Of a DNA stretch of 64,000 nucleotides, positions 55,217 to 64,000 are shown piece by piece. A program made the position numbers and the translations under genes. How positions within the stretch are numbered: the first letter of the stretch is position 1; each line of letters starts with the position of its first letter. The stretch is from Kordiimonas marina (GTDB lineage Bacteria; Pseudomonadota; Alphaproteobacteria; Sphingomonadales; Kordiimonadaceae), in assembly GCF_023006325.1 (NCBI RefSeq), contig NZ_JAINDF010000001.1, forward strand, positions 54,863 to 118,862, written 5' to 3'. The notes under the pieces were generated by a model that made no database searches, had not been told where the DNA came from, and saw nothing but the letters and a program-made list of their open reading frames with translations.

Positions 55217-56940
55217 TCAAGGCAGCCGGACATATCGCCCGCCTTGCCCTTTTGGGCACCCTGGCACTCGGCAGTGCCGCATACGGCGCGGATGAGCATG
55301 TGGATGCGCTCCTCCACGGCGATGAGGTGTTCAAGTGGGCCCTCCCGTTCGGCGCCTTCGCGAGCCCCGCCAAGGCGGAGGCGCCAGCGCAGCCGCTCGC
55401 AGGCCATCTGCATCTTGACCCCACAGCGCTTGCCGGTGGGTTCCAGGCCGTTCTGGACAAGGACGGCATCGCGGCCGACCCCGCCAACCGGGTCCGCGAC
55501 CTGCCACCGTTCGACTTCGACTTCTATGAGGTCGGTGACGCCCTCGTCCCGATGAAACGCGGCATTATCGAAGCCGACCATCCGTCTTTCGATTGGGTTC
55601 TTTCCCCCGGTCGCGCGTGGCGAAGTGGTACAGGCACCCGCCTTTCCATCCCTTTCGCGCTGATGGAGAAAAATGCCAACTGCCTGCATAACGGCGTGGT
55701 ACTGGTGGACATTGGCACGGACGGCAAAGCCTCCAACGCGCTTGTCCAGATCGGCAGCGAAACCTGCGCTTACTTCAAATATAATTTCTGGGCTTCCTAC
55801 AAGGCGTCCTGGCAGCCGCACCCGGTCGCGGACCTTGCCGCGCGTCAAGCGGCCTTCAAAGCCGAACAGGCTGCCCTCCTGCCGGTCAAACCCATCTCCG
55901 CCCTCGCGGTCGAACACCCAGGCCTGGATGCCAAGCTATTCGCTGAGGCAAACCTCATTCCACCCACGGAGATGTCGAGCTACGGCGTCGTCTATGACGG
56001 CACGCTCTATGCTGGGGCTTGCACCACCCGCCTTGGTCCCTACCCGCACTGTGGGGCGCTTACGCTGCCGTCTTATTCTCTCGCCAAATCGTTGGCGGCG
56101 GGGCTCGGGCTCATGCGCCTTGAAGCCCTCTACCCAGGCGCGTTTGATGCCAAGGTCGCGGACTATGTGCCCCAGTGCGCCCTCAAACGCTGGCGGGGCG
56201 TCACGTTCGGCGATCTTCTCAACATGACCACGGGCAATTATGGCACCGCGACCCCCCATGTGGACGAAGGCGCCGCCGATTATATGCCCTTCTTCGACGT
56301 GCGCACCGCCGCGGACAAGACGGCCTTCGCCTGCACGCATTTCAAGCACAGAAGCAAACCCGGCAAGAAATGGGTCTACCATACCTCGGACACCTATCTC
56401 CTCGGCGTGGCGATGAACGCCTACCTGCGCGCCCGGACCGGCAAGCCGTCGGACTTCTACCGCGATCTGGTCAGGCCCATCTGGCACAAACTGAACCTCA
56501 GCCCACTGATGGATATCATGCGCCGGACCGAGGGCGCAGACGCCCAGGATTTCACCGGCTACGGCATGGTCTTCAACCGGGATGACATCGCCCGCACCGC
56601 CTCATGGCTGGCGACCGGCGGCGTCCCCCTCAGGGGCCTGTTTGCCACACCGGCACTGGATGCCGCCCTCCAGCGCGCGCCCAAGGACCGCGGGCTGCCT
56701 GCCGGGGCTGACACGCTACGCTACAAAAACGGCTTCTGGGCCTGGAACGCCAGAAAGACGCTTGGCTGCCGGAAGGATACCTGGCTGCCGTTCCTGTCCG
56801 GCTATGGCGGTATTTCAGTGGTCATGCTGCCGAACGGCGCCGCCTACTATTATGTCAGCGACAGCGGTGTGCACGCCTTCGCCGCCCCCATTCGGGAACT
56901 CTCCAAAATCACCCCCATATGCAAGGAAAGCCATGACTGA
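55213..56940 (+). CDS. Secreted serine hydrolase of the beta-lactamase fold
   Basis: Probable periplasmic hydrolase of 575 residues with a signal peptide ending near AYG-AD (residue 25). It starts at GTG 55213, with AGGAG eight bases upstream, and overlaps the sulfotransferase gene by four bases. The catalytic SxxK is Ser289-Lys292 (SYSLAKS), and the second motif is Tyr389 in YHTSDTYLLG. This is the class C/esterase EstB/NylB-like group that hydrolyses esters, amides or oligomers. About 260 residues precede the SxxK, more than usual, forming an extra N-terminal part. The substrate is unknown. Confidence 0.83.
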   Translation: MIKAAGHIARLALLGTLALGSAAYGADEHVDALLHGDEVFKWALPFGAFASPAKAEAPAQPLAGHLHLDPTALAGGFQAVLDKDGIAADPANRVRDLPPFDFDFYEVGDALVPMKRGIIEADHPSFDWVLSPGRAWRSGTGTRLSIPFALMEKNANCLHNGVVLVDIGTDGKASNALVQIGSETCAYFKYNFWASYKASWQPHPVADLAARQAAFKAEQAALLPVKPISALAVEHPGLDAKLFAEANLIPPTEMSSYGVVYDGTLYAGACTTRLGPYPHCGALTLPSYSLAKSLAAGLGLMRLEALYPGAFDAKVADYVPQCALKRWRGVTFGDLLNMTTGNYGTATPHVDEGAADYMPFFDVRTAADKTAFACTHFKHRSKPGKKWVYHTSDTYLLGVAMNAYLRARTGKPSDFYRDLVRPIWHKLNLSPLMDIMRRTEGADAQDFTGYGMVFNRDDIARTASWLATGGVPLRGLFATPALDAALQRAPKDRGLPAGADTLRYKNGFWAWNARKTLGCRKDTWLPFLSGYGGISVVMLPNGAAYYYVSDSGVHAFAAPIRELSKITPICKESHD

Positions 56941-58180
56941 CCTGAACGGCACTGCTCCGCCCTTACCGCAGCGCTCCGGGTTGCCGACAGCGGCACCCAA
57001 CGGCCATGTCGCGGCCATTCTGCTGTCTTTCCTCACCACGGCGGGGCTGTTTTACGTCAACATCATGCCCGCGCTCGTGAGCGGTCTGGTCAGCGGCATG
57101 GGGCTTTCGCGCGCGGCGGCAGGCTATGTCGCCTCCGCCAACGTTTACGGCGCGGCGCTCGGTGCCTTCACCGCTGTCTTCGTTATCAAACGCCTGCGCT
57201 GGAAAGCCGCCGCCGTCATCGCCCTTCTATGCATGACCGGCGTTGATTTTGTCTCCTCCTTGCAGACAACCGGCAATATCCTGGTGCCGCTGCGCTTCCT
57301 GCACGGCATGGCGGGCGGCTTCCTGGTCGGGATCGGCTTTTCGGTGATTGCCCGCACGGCGGTGCCGGACCGGGTCTTCGGGATGCTTCTGGTCGTGCAA
57401 TATGGCCTCGGCGGCGTCGGGTTGATGACCCTGCCCCGGCTGGTGCCGATCTATGGCACGGAAGTGCTGTTCTATGCGCTTATCGCCTTCAGCCTTGTTA
57501 CCCTGCTGATGGTGCCGTTTCTGGATGCTTATCCGCCGAAACCAAAAAAGCTCCCCACCCCCGATGACGACGGCAATGACCGGGTTGTCCTGCGCCCGCT
57601 GGTTCTAGCGCTGCTGGCGGTCTTCTGTTTCCAGGCCGCCAACATGGGGCTGGCGGCCTATGTCATCGAGCTTGGCAAAAATGCCGGGCTCGGGACCGAC
57701 AGCATCAGCAACTCGCTCGGCTTTGCCAACTGGATCGCCGTCCTCGGGGCGCTCGCGGTCTATTTCTTCGGGCTCAAGAACGGCCGCACCCTGCCGCTGA
57801 TCGCCGGTTTTGTGCTGACATTGGCCGGGATGGCAATGTTCCATCTCTCGCACTATGGCAGCCTGTTCTTCCTGGCAAACATCATCACCGGCATCACATG
57901 GGCCTTCATGATTCCTTACCTCCTCGGCATGTGCGCCGCATTCGACAGCCATGGCCGCATGGCGACCCTTTCGGGGTTTTTCTCCAAGCTGGGCCTGGCA
58001 TCCGGGCCCGCCTTGGCGGCCCTCCTGATCGGCAGCAACGATTATGACCAGATCATCGCCATGGCGATCATCGGCATCGTGTTGAGCGCCGCCACGGCCA
58101 TGATGCCCGCACGCCTGCTGGACCGGCAGGCCGAACCCTCCCCCGGTCAGATATATAATAAAGGGACAACCGACCAATGA
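56933..58180 (+). CDS. Major facilitator superfamily transporter
   Basis: Inner-membrane transporter of 415 residues with about twelve helices. It begins at ATG 56933, eight bases inside the preceding gene, with AAGGAAAG upstream. The first helices contain AAGYVASANVYGAALGAF, then RFLHGMAGGFLVGIGFSVIA, and a central loop PKPKKLPTPDDDGND splits it in two halves. The pattern resembles YbfB or MFS carriers without a known substrate. From context it would import the product of the secreted hydrolase. Confidence 0.85.
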   Translation: MTDLNGTAPPLPQRSGLPTAAPNGHVAAILLSFLTTAGLFYVNIMPALVSGLVSGMGLSRAAAGYVASANVYGAALGAFTAVFVIKRLRWKAAAVIALLCMTGVDFVSSLQTTGNILVPLRFLHGMAGGFLVGIGFSVIARTAVPDRVFGMLLVVQYGLGGVGLMTLPRLVPIYGTEVLFYALIAFSLVTLLMVPFLDAYPPKPKKLPTPDDDGNDRVVLRPLVLALLAVFCFQAANMGLAAYVIELGKNAGLGTDSISNSLGFANWIAVLGALAVYFFGLKNGRTLPLIAGFVLTLAGMAMFHLSHYGSLFFLANIITGITWAFMIPYLLGMCAAFDSHGRMATLSGFFSKLGLASGPALAALLIGSNDYDQIIAMAIIGIVLSAATAMMPARLLDRQAEPSPGQIYNKGTTDQ

Positions 58181-59028
58181 CACATTTTGCAATTGCCGGG
58201 CTGCAGCTTGAGCTGGCCACGACCGGCAACCTCGATCTCATTATCAAGAAAACCCGTGTGACGCTGGCGCGCTTCCCCTGGATACAGATGGTGGTCTTGA
58301 GCGAACTGGCGGTCCACGGCGCGCCCCTGTCCCACGCTGAGGCCCTGCCTTCAGAAACCGAAGACCGTCTGGCCGACCTTGCCCGCGAGCTGGGCATCTG
58401 GCTGGTCACCGGGTCGCTTTACGAAAAGCAGGACGGAAAAATCTATAACACCGCCACGGTGCTGGCGCCGGACGGAACTGCCGTCGCGCGGTACCGCAAA
58501 ATGTACCCCTTCTACCCCTATGAAAAGGGTGTGGAGCCGGGCGCGGACATCTGCGTGTTCGACGTGCCGGAGGTCGGCCGCTTCGGCTTGTCCATCTGCT
58601 ACGACATGTGGTTCCCGGAAACCAGCCGCGCCATGGCGGCTGCGGGCGCGGAGGTGATTTTGCACCCGACCCTGACCAACACGGTCGACCGGGATGTCGA
58701 ATGCGCGATGGCGCGCGCCACGGCGGCCCAGCAGCAATGCTATGTGATTGACGTCAACGGCGCCGGCGCGCTTGCCAGCGGCCGTTCATCCTTCGTCGGC
58801 CCGGATGGTGACATCCTTTACGCCGCTGGCGAAGCTGAAGACATCATCGCGCTGGAGATCGATCTCAGCCGTGTCCGCCGCGGACGTGAACGCGGCGTGC
58901 TCGGCCTCGGCCAGCCGCTCAAAAGCTACCGCGATGCCGCCCACTCTTATGCCCATGAGGATGTCCATGGCCGCACGGCCTACCTGAACAGCCTCGGCGC
59001 CTTGGAAATCCCCAAACGCACTCTCTAA
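58177..59028 (+). CDS. Carbon-nitrogen hydrolase (nitrilase superfamily)
   Basis: Cytoplasmic amidohydrolase of 283 residues. The Glu-Lys-Cys triad is readable: Glu43 (VVLSELAVHG), Lys108 (RYRKMYPFYPYEKG), and Cys141 (LSICYDMWFPE). Members cleave amides, carbamoyl groups or nitriles; CYDMWFPE is seen in amidase-type branches more than in true nitrilases. The overlap ATGA with the MFS gene puts it in the same transcript. The substrate is not known. Confidence 0.88.
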   Translation: MTHFAIAGLQLELATTGNLDLIIKKTRVTLARFPWIQMVVLSELAVHGAPLSHAEALPSETEDRLADLARELGIWLVTGSLYEKQDGKIYNTATVLAPDGTAVARYRKMYPFYPYEKGVEPGADICVFDVPEVGRFGLSICYDMWFPETSRAMAAAGAEVILHPTLTNTVDRDVECAMARATAAQQQCYVIDVNGAGALASGRSSFVGPDGDILYAAGEAEDIIALEIDLSRVRRGRERGVLGLGQPLKSYRDAAHSYAHEDVHGRTAYLNSLGALEIPKRTL

Positions 59029-59052
59029 TCCCCCACGACAAGGACACATGCC

Positions 59053-60477
59053 ATGCCCCAACAGTTCCCGTTGGTAGAGGACTATTTTGTCAAATCGGAC
59101 GGTCTGGACGTTTTCAACCCGGCCACCGGTGAGAAAATCGCCACGGTCGGTGACACTGAGCTCAAGGCCCTGGATACTGCGATTGATGCCGCTGAAGCCG
59201 CCTTCCCGGCCTGGGCCAAGAAGACCGCCAAGGAGCGGGCCGCGCTCCTGCAGGGCTGGTTCCGGCTCATCCTGCAGCACACGGACGACCTGGCCGCGAT
59301 CATGACCGCCGAATGCGGCAAACCGCTTGCCGAAGCGCGGGGCGAGGTCGCCTACGGTGCCAGCTTCATCGAATGGTTCGCCGAGGAAGGCAAGCGTATC
59401 TATGGCGACGTGATCCCCTCGCCCGCCACTGACAAGCGCATTGTCGTCCTCAAGCAACCGATCGGGGTTATGGCGGCCATCACGCCCTGGAACTTCCCGC
59501 TTGCGATGATCACCCGCAAGGTGGCACCGGCCCTGGCCGCCGGTTGCACCGCGATCGTGAAGCCCGCGGAGGCCACGCCGCTGTCCGCCCTGGCGCTTGA
59601 AAAGCTCGCCCATCAAGCGGGTATCCCGGCAGACGTGTTCCGGGTCGTCACCACCACCGACCCGGTCGCGGTTGGCAAGGTCCTCACGAGCCACCCGGCG
59701 ATCCGCAAGCTTTCCTTCACCGGGTCAACCGCCGTCGGGCGGCAACTGATGGCCCAGTGCGCAGGCACGATCAAGAAGGTCAGCCTGGAACTTGGCGGCA
59801 ACGCGCCCTTCATCGTTTTCGACGATGCGGACCTCGACCAGGCGGTCGCGGGCGCGATGGCCTCCAAATACAGGAACGCCGGGCAGACCTGTGTCTGCGC
59901 CAACCGTTTCCTGGTTCAGGCCGGTATCCATGATGCCTTTGTGGAAAAACTGACCCGCGCGGTGGCCGCGCTTCAGGTCGGTAATGGGGCCGAACCGGGG
60001 GTGACTGTCGGCCCGCTGATCAACCGCGCCGGGGCTGACAAGGTTGCCATCCTCGTGGACAGCGCGCTTGCGTCCGGGGCATCCACCGCCATCGGCGGCA
60101 GCCGCCATGGCCTTGGCGGCAATTTCTATGAGCCCACCATCCTCACGGGCATAACGCCCGACATGGAGATCGCTCAAGCTGAAATCTTTGGGCCGGTCGC
60201 CCCCATCTTCCGTTTCGAGACCGAAGAGGATGTGATCCGGCTTGCCAACGACACGCCCTACGGCCTGGCCGCCTATTTCTATGCGCGGGATATCGGCCGG
60301 GTCTGGCGCGTGGCCGAAGCCCTCGAATATGGCATGGTCGGTGTGAATGAAGGCATTATCTCCACCGAAGTGGCGCCCTTCGGCGGCGTAAAACAGTCCG
60401 GCCTCGGCCGCGAAGGCTCGCGCTACGGTATCGAAGACTATATCGAAACCAAATATCTCTGCCTTGGCGGCATATAG
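59053..60477 (+). CDS. gabD: Succinate-semialdehyde dehydrogenase-like aldehyde dehydrogenase
   Basis: NAD(P)-dependent oxidation of an aldehyde, most likely a semialdehyde, to an acid. The protein has 474 residues. GabD-type marks are ITPWNFPLAMITRKVAPALA, Glu246 in SLELGGNAPF and catalytic Cys280 in GQTCVCANRF, with a second cysteine two residues later. This CxC arrangement is usual for GabD. The C-terminus GLGREGSRYGIEDYIETKYLCLGG matches the family. It follows the nitrilase gene by 24 bp and ends the operon at a strong terminator. Confidence 0.9.
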   Translation: MPQQFPLVEDYFVKSDGLDVFNPATGEKIATVGDTELKALDTAIDAAEAAFPAWAKKTAKERAALLQGWFRLILQHTDDLAAIMTAECGKPLAEARGEVAYGASFIEWFAEEGKRIYGDVIPSPATDKRIVVLKQPIGVMAAITPWNFPLAMITRKVAPALAAGCTAIVKPAEATPLSALALEKLAHQAGIPADVFRVVTTTDPVAVGKVLTSHPAIRKLSFTGSTAVGRQLMAQCAGTIKKVSLELGGNAPFIVFDDADLDQAVAGAMASKYRNAGQTCVCANRFLVQAGIHDAFVEKLTRAVAALQVGNGAEPGVTVGPLINRAGADKVAILVDSALASGASTAIGGSRHGLGGNFYEPTILTGITPDMEIAQAEIFGPVAPIFRFETEEDVIRLANDTPYGLAAYFYARDIGRVWRVAEALEYGMVGVNEGIISTEVAPFGGVKQSGLGREGSRYGIEDYIETKYLCLGGI

Positions 60478-60484
60478 ACATTGA

Positions 60485-60515
60485 CTGCCCCTCCCCCTTG
60501 GTGAGGGAGGGGCAG
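60485..60515. terminator. Rho-independent-type terminator after gabD
   Basis: CTGCCCCTCCC (60485-60495) pairs with GGGAGGGGCAG (60505-60515), then TATTTCTCC follows. It lies between convergent gabD and putP and can serve both. Confidence 0.75.
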
Positions 60516-60545
60516 TATTTCTCCTGCCAATTCAGCGGGGGCCGC

Positions 60546-62045
60546 TTAGCCCTTGGCCATCTCGGCTTCCATTTCGGCGAATAGTGTCTTGGACCGCGCC
60601 GCTTCGCCGCGGCCTTCCGTAAGCTTGCTCACGACAATCGCGACAAGGGCGCTGACGATGAAGCCTGGCAGCATTTCATAGAGATTGTCGGAGAGCGACT
60701 TGCCGCCGATGGTGATGGGCGCATAGATCCAGAAAAGCACCGTCACTGCGCCCGAGATCATCCCGGCGATGGCGCCGTCCCGCGTCATGTGCCGCCAGTG
60801 CAGGCACAGGAGGATCAACGGCCCGAAGGCCGCACCGAACCCGGCCCAAGCGTTGCTGACCAGCGACAGGATGGTGTTCGACCGGTCATAGGCCAGCGCG
60901 ATCGCCACCAGGGATACCAGAAGCACCGACAAGCGCCCTACCAGCACCAGCTCCTTCTGTGAGGCTTCGCGGCGAAAGAAGGTTTTATAGACATCTTCGG
61001 TCAGCGAACTGGAGGACACCAGAAGCTGGCTGGAGATCGTGCTCATGATCGCCGCCAGAATGGCCGCAAGCAGGAAGCCGGAGATATAAGGGTTGAACAG
61101 AAGCTGGGACAAGAGGATGAACACCGTCTCCGGATCATCAAGCTTGGCCCCGCTCTGGACCACATAGGCGAGGCCCACAACACCGGTCGAGACCGCCCCG
61201 ATCACGGTGACCAGCATCCAGCTCATGCCGATATTCCGGGTGGTGCCGACCTCTTTCAAGGACCGCACCGCCATGAAGCGGACAATGATATGCGGCTGCC
61301 CGAAATAGCCAAGTCCCCAGGCCAGGCTGGAGACCAACCCGGCAAGCGTGAGACCGCCGAACATATTCAGGAAGTCCACATGGGTATCCGTAAGCGTGCG
61401 CGCGATGGACGCGCTGCCGCCCAGGTCGAAGAAAGCCACAACCGGCACCAGGATGAGGGCGACAAACATGATGCAGCCCTGCACGAAGTCAGTCAGGCTG
61501 ACAGCCAGGAAGCCGCCGAACAGCGTATAGGCCACCACGACGCCTGCGGTGACGAACAGCCCGATTTCATAGGACATGCCGAAGGAGGCCTCAAACAGCT
61601 TCCCGCCCGAGACCACACCCGCCGAGGTATAAAGCGTGAAGAAGATGATGATCACCACCGACGACAGGGTCCGCAGGATGTGCGAGCTGTCGTGAAAGCG
61701 CTTTTCGAAAAAGTCGGGGATGGTGATCGCGTCATTGGCGATTTCCGTATAGACGCGCAGCCTTGGCGCTACATACAGATAGTTCAGGAACGCCCCGACC
61801 ATCAGCCCGACTGCGATCCAGGCGCTGCTGAGGCCGGAGACATACACAGCCCCAGGCAGGCCCATCAGCATCCAGCCGCTCATGTCCGATGCCCCGGCGG
61901 AAAGCGCCGCCACCGCCGGCGGCAACTGCCGCCCGCCCAGCATGTAACCGGATACGTCGTCGGTCGATTTCTTGTAGGCATAAAGCCCGATCGCCATCAT
62001 CAGAACGAAATAGGCGGCGAGCGATGTCATTACTTCTATCTGCAT
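60546..62045 (-). CDS. putP: Sodium/proline symporter PutP
   Basis: Inner-membrane importer of the SSS family with 499 residues and about 13 helices. Seen are SGYMLGGRQLPPAVAALSAGASDMSGWMLMGLPG, in which the Asp and Gly/Ser residues of helices 1-2 form the sodium/proline site in known PutP, and YSGFLLAAILAAIMSTISSQLL-like helix 8 with the Ser/Thr sodium ligands. AGGGAC precedes ATG 62045. Its location next to proC and proA indicates a proline-supply or osmoprotection role. Confidence 0.93.
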   Translation of the reverse strand: MQIEVMTSLAAYFVLMMAIGLYAYKKSTDDVSGYMLGGRQLPPAVAALSAGASDMSGWMLMGLPGAVYVSGLSSAWIAVGLMVGAFLNYLYVAPRLRVYTEIANDAITIPDFFEKRFHDSSHILRTLSSVVIIIFFTLYTSAGVVSGGKLFEASFGMSYEIGLFVTAGVVVAYTLFGGFLAVSLTDFVQGCIMFVALILVPVVAFFDLGGSASIARTLTDTHVDFLNMFGGLTLAGLVSSLAWGLGYFGQPHIIVRFMAVRSLKEVGTTRNIGMSWMLVTVIGAVSTGVVGLAYVVQSGAKLDDPETVFILLSQLLFNPYISGFLLAAILAAIMSTISSQLLVSSSSLTEDVYKTFFRREASQKELVLVGRLSVLLVSLVAIALAYDRSNTILSLVSNAWAGFGAAFGPLILLCLHWRHMTRDGAIAGMISGAVTVLFWIYAPITIGGKSLSDNLYEMLPGFIVSALVAIVVSKLTEGRGEAARSKTLFAEMEAEMAKG

Positions 62046-62084
62046 TGTCCCTGCCTCTAGTGAAACTTGATTTTCAGGTGTGCA

Positions 62085-62114
62085 AACGCCCGGCTACAGA
62101 CTGTGCCGGGCGTT
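62085..62114 (-). terminator. Hairpin after proA
   Basis: AACGCCCGGC (62085-62094) pairs with GCCGGGCGTT (62105-62114) around a 10-nt loop. On the minus strand it lies 20 bases past the proA stop and ends in GTTTGC, so it probably terminates or limits read-through into putP. Confidence 0.6.
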
Positions 62115-62134
62115 CGTCTGCATGATCGTGGCGG

Positions 62135-63400
62135 TTAGGGCCGCGCCTGGCCGCTGCCACGCACCTTGTATTTGAAGGTGGTCAGCTGTTCGAGGCCTAC
62201 GGGCCCGCGTGCGTGCATCTTGCCGGTGGCGATGCCGATCTCGGCACCCATGCCGAACTCACCACCGTCGGCAAACTGCGTGGAGGCGTTATGCATAACG
62301 ATGGCGCTGTCGACCCCGTCCATGAACTGTTCCGCCACCTCCTGATTTTCGGTGATGATGGCGTCGGTATGCTTGGAGGAATGCTGGTCCACGAAGGAAA
62401 TGGCGTTTGAGATACCGTTCACCAGCTTCACCGACAGGATGGCATCCAGATATTCGGTACCGAAATCATCTTCATCCGCGGTCTTGATCCGGTCGTCGAT
62501 CCGGACGGCAAGGCCATCGCCGCGGAATTCGCATTCCGGCATGGCGTCCAGAAGGCGCGGCAGCACGTCCGGCGCAATTTTACGGTCGACGACCAGGCTT
62601 TCGGTGGCACCGCAGATGCCCGTCCGGCGCAGCTTGGCGTTCTTCACCACCGTCACGGCCTTGTCCATATCGGCGGCGGCGTGGATATAGGTATGGCAGT
62701 TGCCGTCCAGATGCTGGAGCGTGGGCACTTCCGCCTGTTCGGTCACCAGCTTCACCAATCCCTTGCCGCCCCGGGGGATGACAAGGTCGACATAGTCGGC
62801 GCATTTGAGGAGGTGCGTCACCGCCGCGCGGTCCCGCGTATCCACGAACTGGATGATATCCTCCGGCAGGCCCGCCTCGGCGATCCCGCGTTTCAGGCAG
62901 GACACGATGGCACTGGTGGAATGAAAGCTTTCCGACCCACCCCGCAGGATGACGGCATTGCCGGACTTGAGGCACAAGGCCCCCGCGTCGGCGCCGACAT
63001 TGGGGCGGCTTTCGAACACCATGGCGATAACGCCGATCGGTACCGCTACACGCTCCACGACCAGGCCGTTCGGCCGGTCGAACTGCGCCAGTTTACGGCC
63101 CACCGGGTCCGGCAGCTTCGCGATCGCTTCCATGGCAGAGGCCATGGCTTCCACACGCTCCTCCGTCAGGACCAGCCGGTCGATGAAGGCCGCGTTTTTA
63201 CCGTCCGCGCGGGCGCTTTCCACGTCTTCGCGGTTGGCGGCCAGGATGGTATCCGTGTCGTCCCTCAGGGCGGCAGCTGCCGCCAGAAGGGCTTGGTTTT
63301 TTTCATCCTCACTTGCTGTTGCCAGCTTCTTGGCCGCAGTGGACGCGCGCTTGGCCAGCAAATGGATATAATCTTTAATCTCGTTAGACAGCGAGGTCAT
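62135..63400 (-). CDS. proA: Glutamate-5-semialdehyde dehydrogenase
   Basis: Second enzyme of proline synthesis, reducing gamma-glutamyl phosphate to glutamate semialdehyde with NADPH. The protein has 421 residues. Family marks are the [20 protein letters not shown] block, [21 protein letters not shown], the catalytic cysteine in [13 protein letters not shown], and the C-terminal [21 protein letters not shown] precedes ATG 63400. It is 57 bp after proC; proB is not in the window. Confidence 0.95.
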   Translation of the reverse strand: MTSLSNEIKDYIHLLAKRASTAAKKLATASEDEKNQALLAAAAALRDDTDTILAANREDVESARADGKNAAFIDRLVLTEERVEAMASAMEAIAKLPDPVGRKLAQFDRPNGLVVERVAVPIGVIAMVFESRPNVGADAGALCLKSGNAVILRGGSESFHSTSAIVSCLKRGIAEAGLPEDIIQFVDTRDRAAVTHLLKCADYVDLVIPRGGKGLVKLVTEQAEVPTLQHLDGNCHTYIHAAADMDKAVTVVKNAKLRRTGICGATESLVVDRKIAPDVLPRLLDAMPECEFRGDGLAVRIDDRIKTADEDDFGTEYLDAILSVKLVNGISNAISFVDQHSSKHTDAIITENQEVAEQFMDGVDSAIVMHNASTQFADGGEFGMGAEIGIATGKMHARGPVGLEQLTTFKYKVRGSGQARP

Positions 63401-63457
63401 GAAAGGCTCCGTAAAGTCTTCTGGAAACTGGAAATAGGGGAATTGAGGGCGCCGGCT

Positions 63458-64000
63458 CTACCTGAGCTCCCGGGCGCGGGCGTAGGCCGCGGCAGTCGTG
63501 TTGGTCATCAACTGGTCAAGCGCCTGATGGTCCCGAAGCTGGTTAAGCCCGGCTTGGGTTGTCCCGCCCTTGCTTGTGACGGATTCCCGCAGGCTGCTGA
63601 TCGGCGCTTCCGTGTTTGCCGCCATTTCAGCCGCGCCCAGCATGGTCTGAACCACAAGCGTCCGGGCATCCTTGTCGGAAAACCCAAGCTCGCGCGCGCC
63701 GTCGATGAAGCTTTCGATAAACTGGAAAACATAACCAGGACCGCTGCCGGAGACAGCCGTCAGCCGGTCCAACTGGTCTTCCGACTGGACCCAGACATAT
63801 TGGCCGATGGCCTCCATCAGGATTTCCAGGGCGTCCCGCTGGGCAACGTTCGCGCGCTCACTGGCATATAGCCCTGTCGCCGCGCGGCCGATCAGCGCCG
63901 GCAGGTTCGGCATGACGCGGATGATGCCATGATCCGGAAAAATCGCTTCCAGGCTTGCGAGGCTATAGCCCGCAGCGATGGAAACCAGGCAACCGTCCGG
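63458..64000 (-). CDS. proC: Pyrroline-5-carboxylate reductase, C-terminal part (cut by window edge)
   Basis: Last enzyme of proline synthesis. The frame is open to the right edge; about 180 C-terminal residues are visible, starting PDGCLVSIAAGYSL. The Rossmann-domain end RVMPNLPALIGRAATGL and the dimerisation domain with TAVSGSGPGYVFQFIESFIDGA and VTSKGGTTQAGL (catalytic-region signature) are clear. It is the first gene of the visible proC-proA-putP group. The N-terminal NADPH-binding glycines lie outside the window. Confidence 0.93.
   Translation of the reverse strand, partial: PDGCLVSIAAGYSLASLEAIFPDHGIIRVMPNLPALIGRAATGLYASERANVAQRDALEILMEAIGQYVWVQSEDQLDRLTAVSGSGPGYVFQFIESFIDGARELGFSDKDARTLVVQTMLGAAEMAANTEAPISSLRESVTSKGGTTQAGLNQLRDHQALDQLMTNTTAAAYARARELR

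Overview
This window looks like chromosomal DNA of a GC-rich alphaproteobacterium. The evidence is the set of housekeeping loci and their arrangement: bamD-recN-ligA, ilvE divergent from a PetP-type MarR gene, a petABC operon for the cytochrome bc1 complex, PAS_5-type proteins, a DUF1285-Nudix-DUF6111-cca string, groESL under a perfect CIRCE operator, and a large TonB-dependent receptor. A marine Kordiimonadales-like or sphingomonad-like host would fit, but the order cannot be fixed from the sequence alone. I recognise no rRNA, tRNA, CRISPR array, insertion sequence or prophage, and the coding density is high.

Layout. 0-6 kb: a partial AsmA-like gene, a ClC antiporter, uvrD, prmA. 6-12.4 kb (minus): a small glycine-tailed protein, a DUF389 membrane protein, and the operon bamD-recN-ligA. 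12.5-20.9 kb: an XRE regulator, ilvE and petP sharing a regulatory region with repeated ATTATGTC sites, two tandem PAS_5-like proteins, a beta carbonic anhydrase coupled to a MazG-like protein, a secreted M28 peptidase, an exported RidA, and an ArsR regulator. 21-23.7 kb: petABC. 23.9-27 kb: trmL-hemF-yqaA-like, a yeast-type cytosine deaminase, and a SYLF protein. 27-32 kb: a globin-coupled chemotaxis transducer, the DUF1285-Nudix-DUF6111-cca operon and a GNAT enzyme. 32.4-34.5 kb: groESL.

34.7-50.2 kb is an envelope-centred block. An alpha-2-macroglobulin with an intact CSEQ thioester site overlaps pbpC. Two tandem polytopic membrane paralogues follow. Facing them is a six-gene operon with no gaps: a DUF4129-like protein, DUF4350, MoxR ATPase, DUF58, SpoIIM-like protein, RDD protein. 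MoxR plus DUF58 suggests an ATPase/adaptor pair acting on membrane clients encoded in the same operon. This is the best candidate for a poorly described system here.

50.5-60.5 kb is a second accessory module. A TetR gene is followed by two near-identical 16-bp palindromes and a TonB-dependent receptor, then a TPR-sulfotransferase, a secreted beta-lactamase-fold serine hydrolase, an MFS transporter, a nitrilase-family amidohydrolase and a GabD-like dehydrogenase. The last five genes overlap or nearly abut. It reads as an uptake and breakdown pathway for an unknown, possibly amide-containing, compound.

60.5-64 kb (minus): proC (cut by the window edge), proA and putP, for proline synthesis and import.
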